Assembly: GCA_016808115.1 (NCBI GenBank)
Contig: JAEQBH010006384.1
Location: forward strand, 230,040-294,039
Length of the DNA: 64,000 bases
From: Tetrastigma voinierianum
Lineage: Eukaryota; Streptophyta; Magnoliopsida; Vitales; Vitaceae
Reading direction: 5' to 3'
A program made the translations under genes and the position numbers. Under the pieces are notes generated by a model. That model made no database searches. It was not told where the DNA came from and saw nothing but the letters and a program-made list of their open reading frames with translations. Below are positions 24,681 to 36,083 of the stretch, piece after piece. The stretch's first letter is position 1, and every line of letters starts with the position of its first letter.

Positions 24681-25540
24681 CTTTGGGCTTTTAGCGACTC
24701 AACTAAATCTAATGACCAAAATCATTTCAATTAAGACCTAAATACAAATCAAGTTTATATTTCAGCATTAGGCACATTGTCAAAACCACATAAAATTTAT
24801 GTGTATTCTTCTTATTTTTCTTCTTTTTGATTCTTATCACCATGCTTTCGATTCTCATGAGTTTTAATCCATAGTTGATTTTAAATGATGGAACCTAATC
24901 GGATCGGTGGTATGCAGAACTAAATACCCGCCCAGGCCCAGGCATAGCCCACCGGAAAAAAGACTTCCGGATAGATTACACACTTTCAGCATACTTATGT
25001 AAACCCGTTCGCTTCTTGAGGATAAAGAAAAAAACAAACAAAGAGGCAGAAAGCAATAATGGAGTGGCTTCATTACAAGAAGAAGGTGAGGGTGAAACAT
25101 GGGTGGACGGAGTAGCTTCATTTTAATCACTTAATCATTCTCTTGATGTCACTCCAATTACCTGACTCTAAGGCCGATTATGTGGCGCCATTTACATGGC
25201 TGAATCGACCATATATCATTCTTGTGTTGATACTCTCTGCATAATTGTGTTTGCGGATGAATAGTTTTTGAATAATGGCGATCTAGTAGTGTTGAGATAC
25301 ATCAGAACATGAAATCCATTCACATAGCGTCGCGAGAACTTTGGTTGAGTTACTTGACGAGAGAACATGAAATCCATTATATCTACATTCATCTCCTACC
25401 TTCATTCTTCGACTTCTTTTTCTAATCGGATGAAATCAACAATGGTTAGCATCGAGTATATTTAAGATTTCTTTTTATTGGCTTTGAATTACATTTGTGT
25501 CCTTATATTAGTATATAATACAACTTTTTTTCAACAATAT
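24681..25540. other. Intergenic DNA with a repeated ~50-bp word
   Basis: No gene seen. The segment GGATGAATAGTTTTTGAATA at 25255 repeats one near 24263 (GGATGAATAGTTTTGAATAT), each followed by GGC(T/G)ATCTA and then a GTTGAG. The two copies lie on either side of the solo LTR. Confidence 0.4.
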
Positions 25541-25880
25541 TCAAGTCTTTTATAATGTGGTATCAAAGCCTCGACTTAGCAGCGAAAAAATAACCTAACC
25601 ACACTGATGCGCCGTTCTTAGCCCATCACAAGCGGTTGTGATCCGTCGACGAATTTTGACCAAAGACGGTTGACATACTAGTTGTATTTATCTAGTATAG
25701 AATGTAAATATATACTTGTAAGTTGTGAAACTAACTAGGAATGTTAGATTGACATACTAGTTGTATATATCTAGCTCTTGTATTTATATATGTTTAGATC
25801 AATGAAAAACTAAAGGAATTCATTTCTCAAATTTCTCTGTCGTTCTTTTTATATGGTATCGGAGTGCAGTTTGTAAAAGG
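25541..25880 (+). repeat. Copia LTR remnant with two primer-binding-site-like ends
   Basis: TGGTATCAAAGCC at 25558 and TGGTATCGGAGTGCAG at 25854 both resemble the initiator tRNA-Met primer-binding site. Between them TTGACATACTAGTTGTAT occurs twice (about 25668 and 25748), and the stretch before the second site ends like an LTR (CAATGAAAAACTAAAGG...). This is best read as the 5' end of one or two copia insertions. No adjoining gag is recognisable until 28.15 kb. Confidence 0.45.
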
Positions 25881-26865
25881 TCTTAGTTTCAAGTCATCTC
25901 TTGCAATTTATTCCTATTTATTGATTTGTGAAGTCCATGAACGACTTTTATTTAGTTGTTATTTGACTCTCCACACTTTGGGTATGGGTTACATGTGAAG
26001 AAGGGAGTTAAAAGGCATGATATTAAGTAAACCTAAATCCTTTAAAGAGTTCACATTGTTAGCTAACATATCTCAAATTTCGCACCCTTAAAATGATAGT
26101 GTGGGCATGTTTGAAGGCATTCGCACCCTAAAGTAAGGAAGCGAAATTTCGCACCCTCGGCCAATAAGGGTGTGAACACCCTAATCCACCGACTTTATTC
26201 CTTTTTCACCCTCGATTTTGATTTGTAATTGCATAATAAGACTTGCATAATAAGACTTGAAACATGATCGGAAATCCGTTAGGTCATGTCTTTAAACATA
26301 TCTGAGGAGTTATATTTGCCAAAAGCATTATATACACTAGTTTTGGGGAGATTAAACAACCTCTAATATAGGATGTTCTTAGTTTTGGTTAGATTTTGTA
26401 GATTTCAAAGAACAGTTTAGTTGATTTCTGTTTTTCTTTCAATAAAAAATAAAAAAAAAATTTCTTTTGCTTTGTGGATGGCTTGGATTTATGCTTGTAT
26501 AGTGGATGATTACTTCTCCAACATGCTCGAGTAATCTATAACTCAGTGAGAAGCGGATTTGGGGTTCCAAACCCATGGTGATGAGGGTAAAACGATTTCA
26601 ACAACCAAGGTAATTACTTTGACCTCCTTGAATCTTTTTGGGAACTTTTGATATGTCTCGGGATCATTGTTGAAGGTTGAGAGTGAGACTCAACTCTCAT
26701 TAGAATCAGGTAATATTATTATGAGTTTTCCATGCACTCTGATATTTGGGTTTCTTGACACTTGCTAATCCCGGTAGTACATCAAGTTGTTGTCAATTTA
26801 TCCTTCAGGCCTTGATGAAAATTACCTCTTTTCAGAAGCTAGATTAGAAAGAACCTAGTTGAAAG
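25881..26865. other. Intergenic DNA with a GCACCCT-motif cluster
   Basis: No gene seen. Between 26078 and 26200 the word ATTTCGCACCCT occurs twice and related CGCACCCT and GGTGTGAACACCCT words recur, including a small inverted repeat AGGGTGT-GA-ACACCCT. It may be a short repeat-derived element. Confidence 0.45.
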
Positions 26866-27437
26866 TAGAGATGGGAATATGGGCTGAGCGGATGGGGCTA
26901 GCCCATGGCCAGTTTTGGAGGTCGATTTGTGAAAGGTGGTCAAATAAAAAGTCGAACTATTGACTTTGGCCCGGAATAGGCTGCGACCATTAGGGTTAAG
27001 TGAGCTAGCACTGAATAACTGAACATGCTAATATTTTTTTTTAAGGATATTTATGTTATTTAAAGAAAATTATTTTTCTCTTAAATTCAGTTTTAACCCT
27101 AGGTTATTAATTTGGATACGATTCATGATGGGGTTGTAGTTGGATTAGGTTATGATAATGTTAGCATTATTTTGTTACGTATATTTAAGGCTGAAATATT
27201 ATTATATTGTCTAGAGTTCTATCATTTTGTGTATTAAATACTATTACTTATTTCCATGTTGTTATTTTATTTAAGAATGGTAAAATAGAAAATATGTATT
27301 TTAACATTTTTTTTAATATTCTAGCCCATTTTATTTAGCAACTTTGTGTAGGAAGTACATTTTGGGCTGATCAAGAAATATGGCTCGAATAAAAGTGGAC
27401 CGAATTAGCCCGGCCCTTGTCCCGTTTCCCAAATCTA
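26866..27437. mobile_element. hAT-like MITE, about 570 bp
   Basis: The left end TAGAGATGGGAATATGGGC and the right end, read on the minus strand, TAGATTTGGGAAACGGGAC form imperfect terminal inverted repeats resembling hAT ends. Inside each end lie GGGCTAGCCCATGG- and AGCCCGGCCC-type words common in plant hAT MITEs. There is no coding capacity. The 8-bp target-site duplication is not clean. Confidence 0.45.
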
Positions 27438-28149
27438 GTAACAGAATTTCAAGAGGTTAAATGTGCTTTTCACGCTGGGAATGCACCAAAATAATTCAAG
27501 AAAGAAAAAAAGAGAATTGTCTAAATCACCAAAATGGAAATCTGATAGAAGCGAAACAGAGGCCTCCTTAGGATAAATCACTCAATAAAAATCATACAAA
27601 CCCAAAGATAGATAAAACATATAATTAGGATAAATTACTTACTGAATAAGTAGAATCCATCCAATGGACTGATACACAGAGCCATATGCCTACAAGTAGC
27701 TGGAGTTTCTCTACAGGTGGAACTAGGTCTTATAAATTTGTTATTGGTCGGAGTTCACCTGCTCACAAGTGCGTGTGGCTAGAAAAGTTGGTGGTGAGTG
27801 CCACTCATAAATGTCGGATCGCTCCTTTCCAAGCAGCGTGGACAGGGGCCCGATGGAGCCTCTCGTCGATGTGCCTCCCTCCACTAAATTACTTTGCCTC
27901 AGCGAGAACATCTCCGACCACCACCTCCCTTGTCGGTCGGCCGCGATGTCTTTGGAGCTTTTTTGGGTTGCAACCATACTTACCTAGGGTTTACTGCCTA
28001 TGTTCTTGATTCCTTAGGCTTTGGAAGTAACATTCCCAGGTGTTTTGTGGTTTATGGGTCCAAAATCCTTTCAAGGGTGGTACTTTCTATGGAATAGTGG
28101 TTATTTTCTATGTAAAAAATCTTATTTTTCTAGTATTTTTTCAGATTTT
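27438..28149. other. Unassigned stretch, possibly copia-derived
   Basis: The longest frame (27686-28009, plus) shows no domain. Because a copia nucleocapsid knuckle follows at 28207, part of this stretch may be decayed gag, but I cannot demonstrate it. Confidence 0.35.
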
Positions 28150-28408
28150 CAAAAGCTTGTTTGAGCTAGATCTACTCTTAGGACTGACAAGAAACCCTCA
28201 AGTGGAGTTGTGTGTCATTATTTCCATAATGTAGGGCATGTATGCCGCGATTGTAGGAAGTTGCAGAATAGAAATTGAAGGTTTCAGTATGTTCATGAAT
28301 CATTGAAGGAGTGCCTCTACTCCCCAGCAATATGCTTGTGGAGACGGAGTAAACCTAACACATGTCTTGACCTGCCTTTTCCTCCAAATGGGTCATTGAC
28401 TGGAGCCT
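28150..28408 (+). pseudogene. Copia gag nucleocapsid fragment
   Basis: At 28199-28275 the plus strand reads SSGVVCHYFHNVGHVCRDC and then RKLQNRN, a C-x2-C-x4-H-x4-C knuckle in which the second cysteine is phenylalanine. This is the RNA-binding end of copia Gag. It breaks off at the start of the family B LTR at 28409. Its flanking gag and pol parts are not continuous with the copia element at 31.1 kb. Confidence 0.65.
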
Positions 28409-29357
28409 TGCTTAACACCGAAATATACCTAACGATTTCGGACTTGTTTAGGGTATATTATAGAAAAATATGAATTTTCGGAAATAAAGCGAGAGACCGA
28501 GATTAATGCTGAAAGCCAAGGGGTAAAAGTGGAACTTATCCAAGTAGGGTATATATGACATAAGAAGAATAGGTGGATGAAAAAAATAGAAATTGCATAA
28601 GTTAAGTAAAGAATAGAAAGAGAATAGAAAGGGCTTAATTGCAAAAATGAGAAAGAGTGTTTAAAAATGTAAGGCGAGCTTGTGGCCTTAACAAACCCAT
28701 TTGGATAAGACCAAAAATTGGTCTCATTTTGAAAAGAGAGAACCGTATAGAGAGGAAAACGAAGAAGGAGAGAAGAGAGGGAAGAGGAAAGAGAAGAGAA
28801 AGAAGAGAGGAGGAGGAGATCGAGGCAAAAGGTATGGAACCAACCTGTAGGTATGAATTCTAGTATGGATCATATGGATTTTGTATGCAATTCTAGAAAA
28901 GTGTATGAGTTCCAAACCTATAGGGTTTTTGGTAGAATTTCTTCTGACCTAAAATTCTTAAAAGTAAGCTTGGTAAAACTCTAAATGACACAAGAAAAGT
29001 ATGGAATTTTCCCTTTTAGGATGGATTCATGGGTTAATTGAGAGTAATTGAGTTAGGGTTTAGAACAAACCCTAACTAATCATCATGTTTGGGTTGTGTA
29101 TGGGTCATTAACCCATATTAGAGTTGTTTGGGAGAAATTCATGAAAGATTTTTGAAGTAAAGACAAGTATTGAAAGAGGAATTGAATAGAAAAGAGATTA
29201 CAAGATGCATAGTAAATGGTTTTGAGGTGTATATGGAGTATAGAGTTGATTTGGGTAGTAAAATATGGAAAAATGGAACAAAAATACGACCGGGCATTTA
29301 GGGTGACATGTGCGGTACACCTTGAACATGTGCAGTGCAGTATCAAAACGGGGCCGA

Positions 29358-29375
29358 ACATGTACCGGTACATGT
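29358..29375. repeat. Perfect 18-bp palindrome in the family B LTR
   Basis: ACATGTACCGGTACATGT equals its own reverse complement. A related ACATGTACCAGTACA follows eight bases later and GTACACCTTGAACATGT precedes it, so the palindrome sits in a small cluster of related words. Confidence 0.85.
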
Positions 29376-30944
29376 CAGACATGTACCAGTACACCCTGCT
29401 CTATTTTGACCAGTCTTCGTATTTTGGCCATAACTTTCTCATTTCTTATCCGATTTGAGTGACTCAAGTAGCTAATTAAAATAGACTTCAAGGAAAACCA
29501 AACATACAGAAATAGGTATCGTCAAATTATGACTCTAAGTGGCCCAAAAATTCACTCAAAGTGGGGCCATGTTCAAGCCCAATTCTGGTTTCAGTTTTGA
29601 ACATAGAGTAGTCCCGGAATTAATCTGGAATTCATAACTCGAGAGTTCAGTGTGGTGGGTGATTCAGTTGGAATAGAACCCTTAACATGGATTTAAATGA
29701 GTACAAATACCTAGTGTCAAATATGAAGTTAATACCCCGGAAAAATGAGTAATACAAACTGTCCCTAGTGTAATCGGTAAAATGACTAGTTGGCATGAAA
29801 ATGCCATAATTTGGATTTGGATGAGTCAATTAGATTGATTTCAATTCCTAAGTAAAATAGATTCATAGAGGAATAAGAATATATGAATGAGTTGTGATTT
29901 CATAGACAACATACTTTACAAGCATATGAAGTGCCATATGTAATAGGTATGAAACAAGGAAAATATAGAAAATGCAATATGTATAGATGCGTTCATGAAA
30001 AATGAATATGATATGAATATAGGATTATGTGATATGCATATATGATAGATATACCTAAATGAATAGATAGAACATGCTAAGAACAAATGATAGAAATGCA
30101 TAAATGCTAAGAATAGTAGAGAGAAGTAAAAGATGACAAAGCACAAGAATGAGTACATGTACATGAATGATATGCATAGTATAAAGACTATGACGAGTAA
30201 ATAATATGGAACGGTATAAGCAAAAATACAATATAAGAAAGCATCGACGGTAAAAGCATGTATAGGAAAGTATAACAATTTAAGTGTATATGATATGAAT
30301 ATATGAATAAGTAAGCATACGTGATAGGAATATAGAAGGAAATGCATGAATAGCTAAATCATGATAAAAACTTTTAAAGATAGGATGCATAAATGATATA
30401 AGGAATATGAAGAGATAAGATATATATGACTATATAAATACAGAGTGCATAGATACATTCATGATATATGATAAGGATTATATATATAGCAATCTGAGAG
30501 ACAAAACTAAATGATATAAAAGATATGAATATATGTAATTATGAGATATATGAAAACCATAATATGAAACTGAATGTGAGGAACAAATCTGAGTAAAGTA
30601 ATGATAATGCTCCTCTATTGCATAAGCAATTATGATAACAATAGTTATTCATGCTTATGTATAAGGAGTGTCTGAGAAACGAGCCGGCGGAATTAAATGG
30701 AAAGGAAGGAGGTCGACATGTGGCTTGATAATACTGTAAGTGTTTGTATAAAAGGATTTTTATAGAACAGCTTTGGACTATTGTATAAATGATCGAGTAT
30801 GTAATTATGGTAAGAGGGTTGTGATTGGACCTCTACAGACTATAATTATTCATTTTATTTTCATATTTTAGATTTAAATGTGATGATGGGTTCGATCAAA
30901 AGGGCATTAATGAAGTAGTGCGGTAACTTGGTGTCCATGGGTAG

Positions 30945-30965
30945 TTGGTACCGGTCCGGTACCAA
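30945..30965. repeat. Perfect 10-bp-arm inverted repeat near the LTR end
   Basis: Arms TTGGTACCGG (30945-30954) and CCGGTACCAA (30956-30965) are separated by a single T, about 80 bases before the LTR 3' end. Confidence 0.85.
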
Positions 30966-31138
30966 GACTTAGGTGCAAGACTACCTAAGACAAATTCCAC
31001 AGGGTGACGAGTTGTCAACGGGACCCTCGGAAATTGGGGCGTCACAGCACCCCTTAAACTCACAACCACGAATTACTCTACGTGGCAGCTATAATTCACA
31101 TATCTCTTATTTGAGGCGCATGACTCGCTTGGTCGTCG

Positions 31139-31640
31139 ATGGTTCAAAGTGATGTCTCGGAGATGACCATAACTCTGCCCGATGCTACTTCTCCCTCCCC
31201 AAATTTGGATTATACTCTCTGGCTCCGACAAGAACAATTGTTTCTTAATGCAATTATTAGTTGTCTCTCCACACTCGTGCAATTTCTCTCCAACTTCCTA
31301 CATCTCGATTTTGCATGGACACCCTCGAGAAGACATATGCCTCCTTCTCACGAGACAATTCATCGCGGAATCTTGCTAGCCCTCGTAATTTCCGGACCAT
31401 TCACGAATATATGCAAGATGTCAAACACAACATAGACTCTCTTGCTCTCATGAATGTCCCTATTGACTTTAATGAGCTCTTTGTCCGTGTCTTGAACGGA
31501 CTCAGCCCGGCCTACTCAAACTTATCTCATGCTCCGGTGGAGACTCGATTACGTTCGAATTATTCGAGCACCTCTGAAATGCGAGGCTAACCATTGTTCG
31601 GTTCCTCTGGCTCCGCCCACCTTAATTCCGACAACTGCCA
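31139..31640 (+). pseudogene. Copia Gag (UBN2-type) fragment
   Basis: Readings in two frames give WLRQEQLFLNAIISCLS, then DTLEKTYASFSR, NFRTIHEYMQDVKHNIDSLA and VLNGLSPAYSNLSHA. These match the conserved gag segment of plant copia elements (WxxQDQLxxxAI, xLExxYAS, and the I-x-EY-hydrophobic helix before LNGL). A frameshift near 31320 separates the first two blocks. This would be the capsid protein of the virus-like particle. Confidence 0.8.
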
Positions 31641-32039
31641 TGGTTACTTTACATGGTTCCTCGTCCCATCGTCGATCGAACAACCGTGGTGACCGCAACT
31701 CTAACCAGTCTTTATAGTCTTGGACATCACCTAATGTCCCCTAGCAATTTACTCGACCTTCTCTACTAACCTAAATTGGGGCATAGTCAGTATCTCGGGC
31801 ATGCTCCTCCCGTGTCTCCTGACACCGGCTCTTTACCTTCACGATTCGAGCATAATTAAGCTACCTCGAACCTTCATCGGCTTTGTGGTATCTTGGGCAC
31901 TCTGCTTGCTGATAATGCAACCATTTATCTACCTTAACAGAGCTGCTTAGTACTCTTGCCCATGCTCCATTAACTCATTTCTGTTGCTGTATGCCCACAC
32001 TATAGTCCATCCCTCCACTCATGGTACCTTTTTGGATTA

Positions 32040-32520
32040 GGTTGTTAATTCGGGCGCCTCTCACCATGTGACCATGGATCTTCCAACCCTAGCACTTTAT
32101 GCGTCGTACACCCCTCAGATAGTGTGATTATTGGTAATGGCTCAAGTTTATCGATTGCCAACATTGGCTCCTTCTCCTACCTTTCTCGAACACCTTTTAT
32201 TTTTTCTAATGGCTGCAATGTGCACATGTGTCTAAGAATCTTATTTAGGTCTCGACTCTTTTATTGTGTAACCTTTAATGTCCTATTCTTTAACTCTTTC
32301 TTTCAAGTGCAGGATCGTTACATGGGGGTCACCCTAGTTCTTGGGCAGCGTAAAGATGGTGTCTATTACTAGCCGAAGCCAATACCCCTTTAGTCTTCAG
32401 CCTTCAACCCTAGCTTTGTCATTCTCAACTCGGTCCTCCCTTGCCGCTATCTCTATGTGGAACAGCTGTCTCGGTCATCCATCTTTGCCAATTTTTCAAA
32501 AATATCTTAGTGTTTTAAGC
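32040..32520 (+). pseudogene. Copia protease and GAG-pre-integrase fragment
   Basis: At 32049-32080 the plus strand reads NSGASHHVTMDLP with a damaged first Asp (family motif D-S-G-A-S-x-H), then SVIIGNGSSLSIANIGS, typical of the copia protease. At 32300-32500 LGQRKDGVYYW is followed, in another frame, by LGHPSLPIFQ, the pre-integrase zinc-region motif. Frameshifts separate the blocks. Confidence 0.8.
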
Positions 32521-32689
32521 ATTTATTTCCTGAATAACATTTATGTTACTTCTCTTGTAGCTCTGATGTTAATAGCCAGTTACCTTTTTCCTCGTCGGCA
32601 TCGACTCTTCCTCTCCCGTGATGTCATGTTTCTAATGTGTGAACCTCCCACCCGTTTCACTCTTCTAATGGTTTTCATTACTACATTAT

Positions 32690-33330
32690 TTTTATTGACC
32701 GTTTCCATGGAGGTATATAGTTTTATCATTATATTGTAAATCAGATGTTCATTCAGCAGCATTTGCCTTCAAGAAACTTGTTGAAAATTATTTCACCACC
32801 ACCATTAAAACACTTTACACTGATAATGGGGGTGAATTCCTAGCCCTTCGGTCATTCCTTGCAACCCATGGTATAACACATCTCACTACAAGTCCCCACA
32901 CTCTTGAACATAATGGGTATTCTAGCGCCGGAGATGACATATTGTCGAAAAAGGGTCTCCTTTCTCCTACCTCTAACCTTGGCCATATGCTTTTCCTCGA
33001 CTATTTATTTAATCAATCGAATGCCAAAGTATGTCTCTTTCTTGGTTCCTCGTTTGGATTATTCACAGTTCTAATCATCCAAACTCCATTATCTTTGGTT
33101 GTTTATGTTTTCCTACCTTTCCTAAACTCGACCCCCGAATCTAGTCGTGTGTCTTTCGACTACACCCTTACTCAAAATTCACCTTCCTCTTTTGACCCCT
33201 CTCAAAAAATATTTGTATCCGTCGTACAGTTTGTGGAAAATGTTCCCATTCTCTTTCTCCCTCCCCCCCTACCTCAAGTGGACAAGGACTCTGCTCTCCC
33301 GCTTCCTCGTTCACCTCAAGTGACCTTCTA
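32690..33330 (+). pseudogene. Copia integrase fragment
   Basis: FKKLVENYFTTTIKTLYTDN with GGEFLALRSFLATHGI at about 32765-32880 is the catalytic core with the second Asp in TDNGGEF; HLTTSPHT and EHNGYS follow, retaining the third acidic position. Later, a VQFVENVPIL reading at 33215-33245 matches the conserved HVQFVE block downstream of the core. Shifts around 32910-33000 break the protein. Confidence 0.8.
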
Positions 33331-33560
33331 GTCTTGAATTAAGCTCAACAGAACCTCCAGTACTTCCATCCGCAACTAACCTCCACAGGCTTGTGCGACC
33401 TCGCGCCACACCTTTCCATCGGTCCTCTCCCTACGGTAGCTGTGGGTTAGCACCCTTCTCCTCCTCACCTAGCCCTACTCCTGACCCCTTACCCATCCCC
33501 CCCTTCCCCATTAAACCATCATCACATGCAAACTAGATATAAAAGTGTCATCATCTCCAC

Positions 33561-36083
33561 TAATGTAGGTGATTACAACCTTCAAGATCAATCAGGTCTT
33601 TTGGGCTTGTAATGTGGAAGCAGGTAAGAGGTAGGATGAATCGTTAGATTAAGATTACCAATATTCCTTTTCCTTTCTTACTCATCTCTTTGTCCCCTTT
33701 TCCTCCTTGTAATTTTCACCAATAAACTCCCCCCAGGCCGTGTTTGGGATACACCATGATTTTCTTCTATTGAAAATGTAGTACTCATTTCTCATTCATA
33801 ATTCATTGGGGATTTTCTTTTACGTCACCATTCGGGAATAGTGCAATGTTTTGTCTTCTTGAGCTTTCTAACTTCTTAGCTTCTTTAGGTTAATGCTCCA
33901 TACAGATGGCATTAGGGTACTAGACCATTCACCAACATCTATTATGTACTGTCATACACTTCGATTCAGTGAGCGAAGCAAAGCCCTTATTTTCCAAATA
34001 AACCAATGGAGACCCCCAGCTTAAGCTCTAAAGATCAATCCTCCAAGAACACCCTTGATTACCAGGAATTCAAAAAAGAGGAAGAAATGAAGTTTGGGGA
34101 GTGTAAATTTTTTGAGGAACTCCCAGGAGAGAAAATCTGAAAAAGGAATGAAGAGAAAAAGATCTACATCAGAAAATACAGCGGAAAAGAAAGCTCAAGG
34201 GAATAGGTTTTGTCTTGTGGCCTGACTCTCTTGAACAATTAAGTTACAGAAAACGTAATAAAGCTGATTGTCTGCTTAGAACCTAGTAGAGGGATAGATA
34301 GGCATGTATGGGAAAGTCTGAGTTGCTGCAAAGCTATATACATGAACGAGATGGAGGCCTCGTTTGGGTCGGTGACGCAGATCCCGTTTGGATCGGGTGG
34401 CCCGCAAGGGTCACCGCGATAGGCGAGATCAGCATCTGCGTGCGGTGATAAGGTACCTTAGTCACGGATAGCATATGACATGGAGTCAGCGTCTCGTGCC
34501 GGTGATGATGCCTTCGGTGTCTTGACTCTTGACTCATATCGGTGGATGAGAATTTAGATGATGTTATTTCCAACGGTTCATGACTCAGCATTCATGCAAA
34601 CTCAAAGAAAATTGTTTTCATTTCACTGTCGTATAACCCTCCTTATCCTGGACTTATCGACCAAAATTCAAACTAAATACTTAATTATGTTTCAAATTGA
34701 AATTACATCATTTTAGCTCTTATTTTGCATTTATTTTTGTTCATCTATCATCTATCATTCACGCTAACTAAGCTCATATTATGATAATAATATCAGCATT
34801 TTTATTCCTGAGCTACGCATTCTCTTTGTTACTCCTCTAACAATTACGACCAAAAGTACACACAATTTGACTTCAAAACTCATCAAACAAATTTAGTTTA
34901 TTCATGAGATGTGCAAATGTTGAGAACAAAAGATGGAATGAGAGTGTTTGACAAATAAATGGAAGGATCTGTTTTTTCTTTTCTGTTTAAGTAAAAGATG
35001 TAGGATGGAAATAAGGGTAGCAAGAATGAGTTGAATTACGGAAACTTCATTTCCACTCCTCCTCCTTCCTCTTGGCATTCACTTTGTGTCTCTTCGGGGC
35101 AATTTCATTTTATGAGATCCACCTTGTCGTTCAGTTCATCCTGTCTCATTCCCAGTGTGTTCATGTTGCGTTCCAGTTCAGTCATGGCCTCTAAAAATTT
35201 GGATAGATTAATATTAATCAAATCCAAATTTTCCCGACTAGATCGCTATTATACAAGCATCGTTGTCATCAAACACCTTATCTCTTTCTTGCATCTTTAT
35301 TCTAAAGTCCTTGAGCAATTGCATATAGAGAGAAATTTGAATCCTTTAACCTGTTTCCTTAGTCTTGGCTTCTTGATCTGCATCCTTTCTTTTATAAGTT
35401 TGAGGAGTTAAGGTCTCGATCAGCAGTTGTTATAGAATGTATTGACTAAGCGACTTTTTCACATTGGTGCCATCTCTGTCCTCCATTTCTTTTCTGAACT
35501 TTTCTTCTTGCTTTGCTTTAGAATCTTTTAAGCTTGTTCCTCATACACTCATTTCTTCTTCCCATTTCTACTGCTCTTCCTTTCATCTCACCTTCATATA
35601 TTTCCTCTTTTCTATTCGGTTCCTCTTCCCATTTTATTGATCTCTTCTTTTTTAATTCGACTTCATACACATCTTCTCTAAAGCTCTGTTGCGTGCCCCA
35701 TCTCTCTTCTCTTTCTTTCTCTTTGTTTGTTTTTTTTTTCTTCCGTTGTTCTCCCATCCTTTTATAGTGCTTTTCGTTTCTTGGGAGGAACAACCATTTA
35801 TTCCTTCTTTATATTTACAATGAGTGGATTAAGTGAGATTCTGAACCTTGCTCTTGGTAATTCAACCCCCGAGAGGTTCGTAGTTTTTTGATAGAGAAAT
35901 TTTGAAAGTTTTTCTTGAACTTATTAATTTCCCTCGGATTATTCCTGCAGGCGGAGTGTATCAAAATACATTGGTTCGATTAAATTTAAATTTATGTTTA
36001 ACGTAATCACTATTTTATTACTCATTTAATTTAAGTAGTCTCTTCTAACTTAGACTAAGAATGTCTTGTTTGTCATTAGAATT
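33561..36083. other. Intergenic and repeat-derived DNA
   Basis: No confident gene. 33565-33760 has an LTR-like pyrimidine-rich end. GGCCGTGTTTGGGA (33737) and GGCCTCGTTTGGGT (34353) are related words of the sort found in MITEs. 34330-34600 is GC-richer without a recognised domain. The minus strand at 35060-35220 reads LSKFLEAMTELERNMN, then MRQDELNDKVDLIK, an amphipathic stretch that could be part of a transposon Gag. Confidence 0.4.
35518..35793 (-). CDS. Lys/Glu-rich hypothetical frame
   Basis: A 91-residue frame rich in Lys, Glu and Arg, encoded by a purine-rich minus strand. Similar charged and helical residues continue on the minus strand to 35060 across stops. It could be part of a decayed coiled-coil protein or Gag, or merely a by-product of the pyrimidine-rich plus strand. 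No family recognised. Confidence 0.15.
   Translation of the reverse strand: MFLPRNEKHYKRMGEQRKKKKTNKEKEREERWGTQQSFREDVYEVELKKKRSIKWEEEPNRKEEIYEGEMKGRAVEMGRRNECMRNKLKRF

Larger units (their letters stand above)
28409..31046 (+). repeat. Family B gypsy LTR, plus strand
   Basis: It starts TGCTTAACACCGAAATATACC and ends CGGAAATTGGGGCGTCACA, about 2.64 kb with TG...CA ends, and matches 11640-15532 in reverse complement along most of its length. Features include a purine-rich tract (28735-28830), a highly AT-rich ATGAATATGATATG-type zone (29880-30560) and two perfect palindromes listed separately. No gypsy internal region adjoins either side, so it appears to be a solo LTR. Target-site duplication is not evident. 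Confidence 0.65.
31070..33560 (+). mobile_element. Ty1/copia element remnant lacking RT and RNase H
   Basis: Plus-strand order is gag, protease, GAG-pre-integrase, integrase and post-integrase, which is copia order up to the point where RT should begin. The sequence ends shortly after a MQTRYKS-like motif (about 33525-33545), which in copia Pol precedes RT. No RT (YVDD-type) or RNase H motif was found afterwards. Each domain is shifted or stopped. Neither LTR is clearly defined; 33565-33760 could be LTR-derived. Confidence 0.75.

Noticed and set aside
29916..30347. 143-residue minus-strand frame, the longest in the window
   Set aside because: It lies in the AT-rich ATGAATATG-type zone of the family B LTR, is rich in Tyr/Phe/Ile/His from base composition, and has no domain.
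35518..35767. Plus-strand Ser/Phe-rich frame as a secreted protein
   Set aside because: It is the pyrimidine-rich complement of the Lys/Glu-rich stretch and has no domain or conserved start context.
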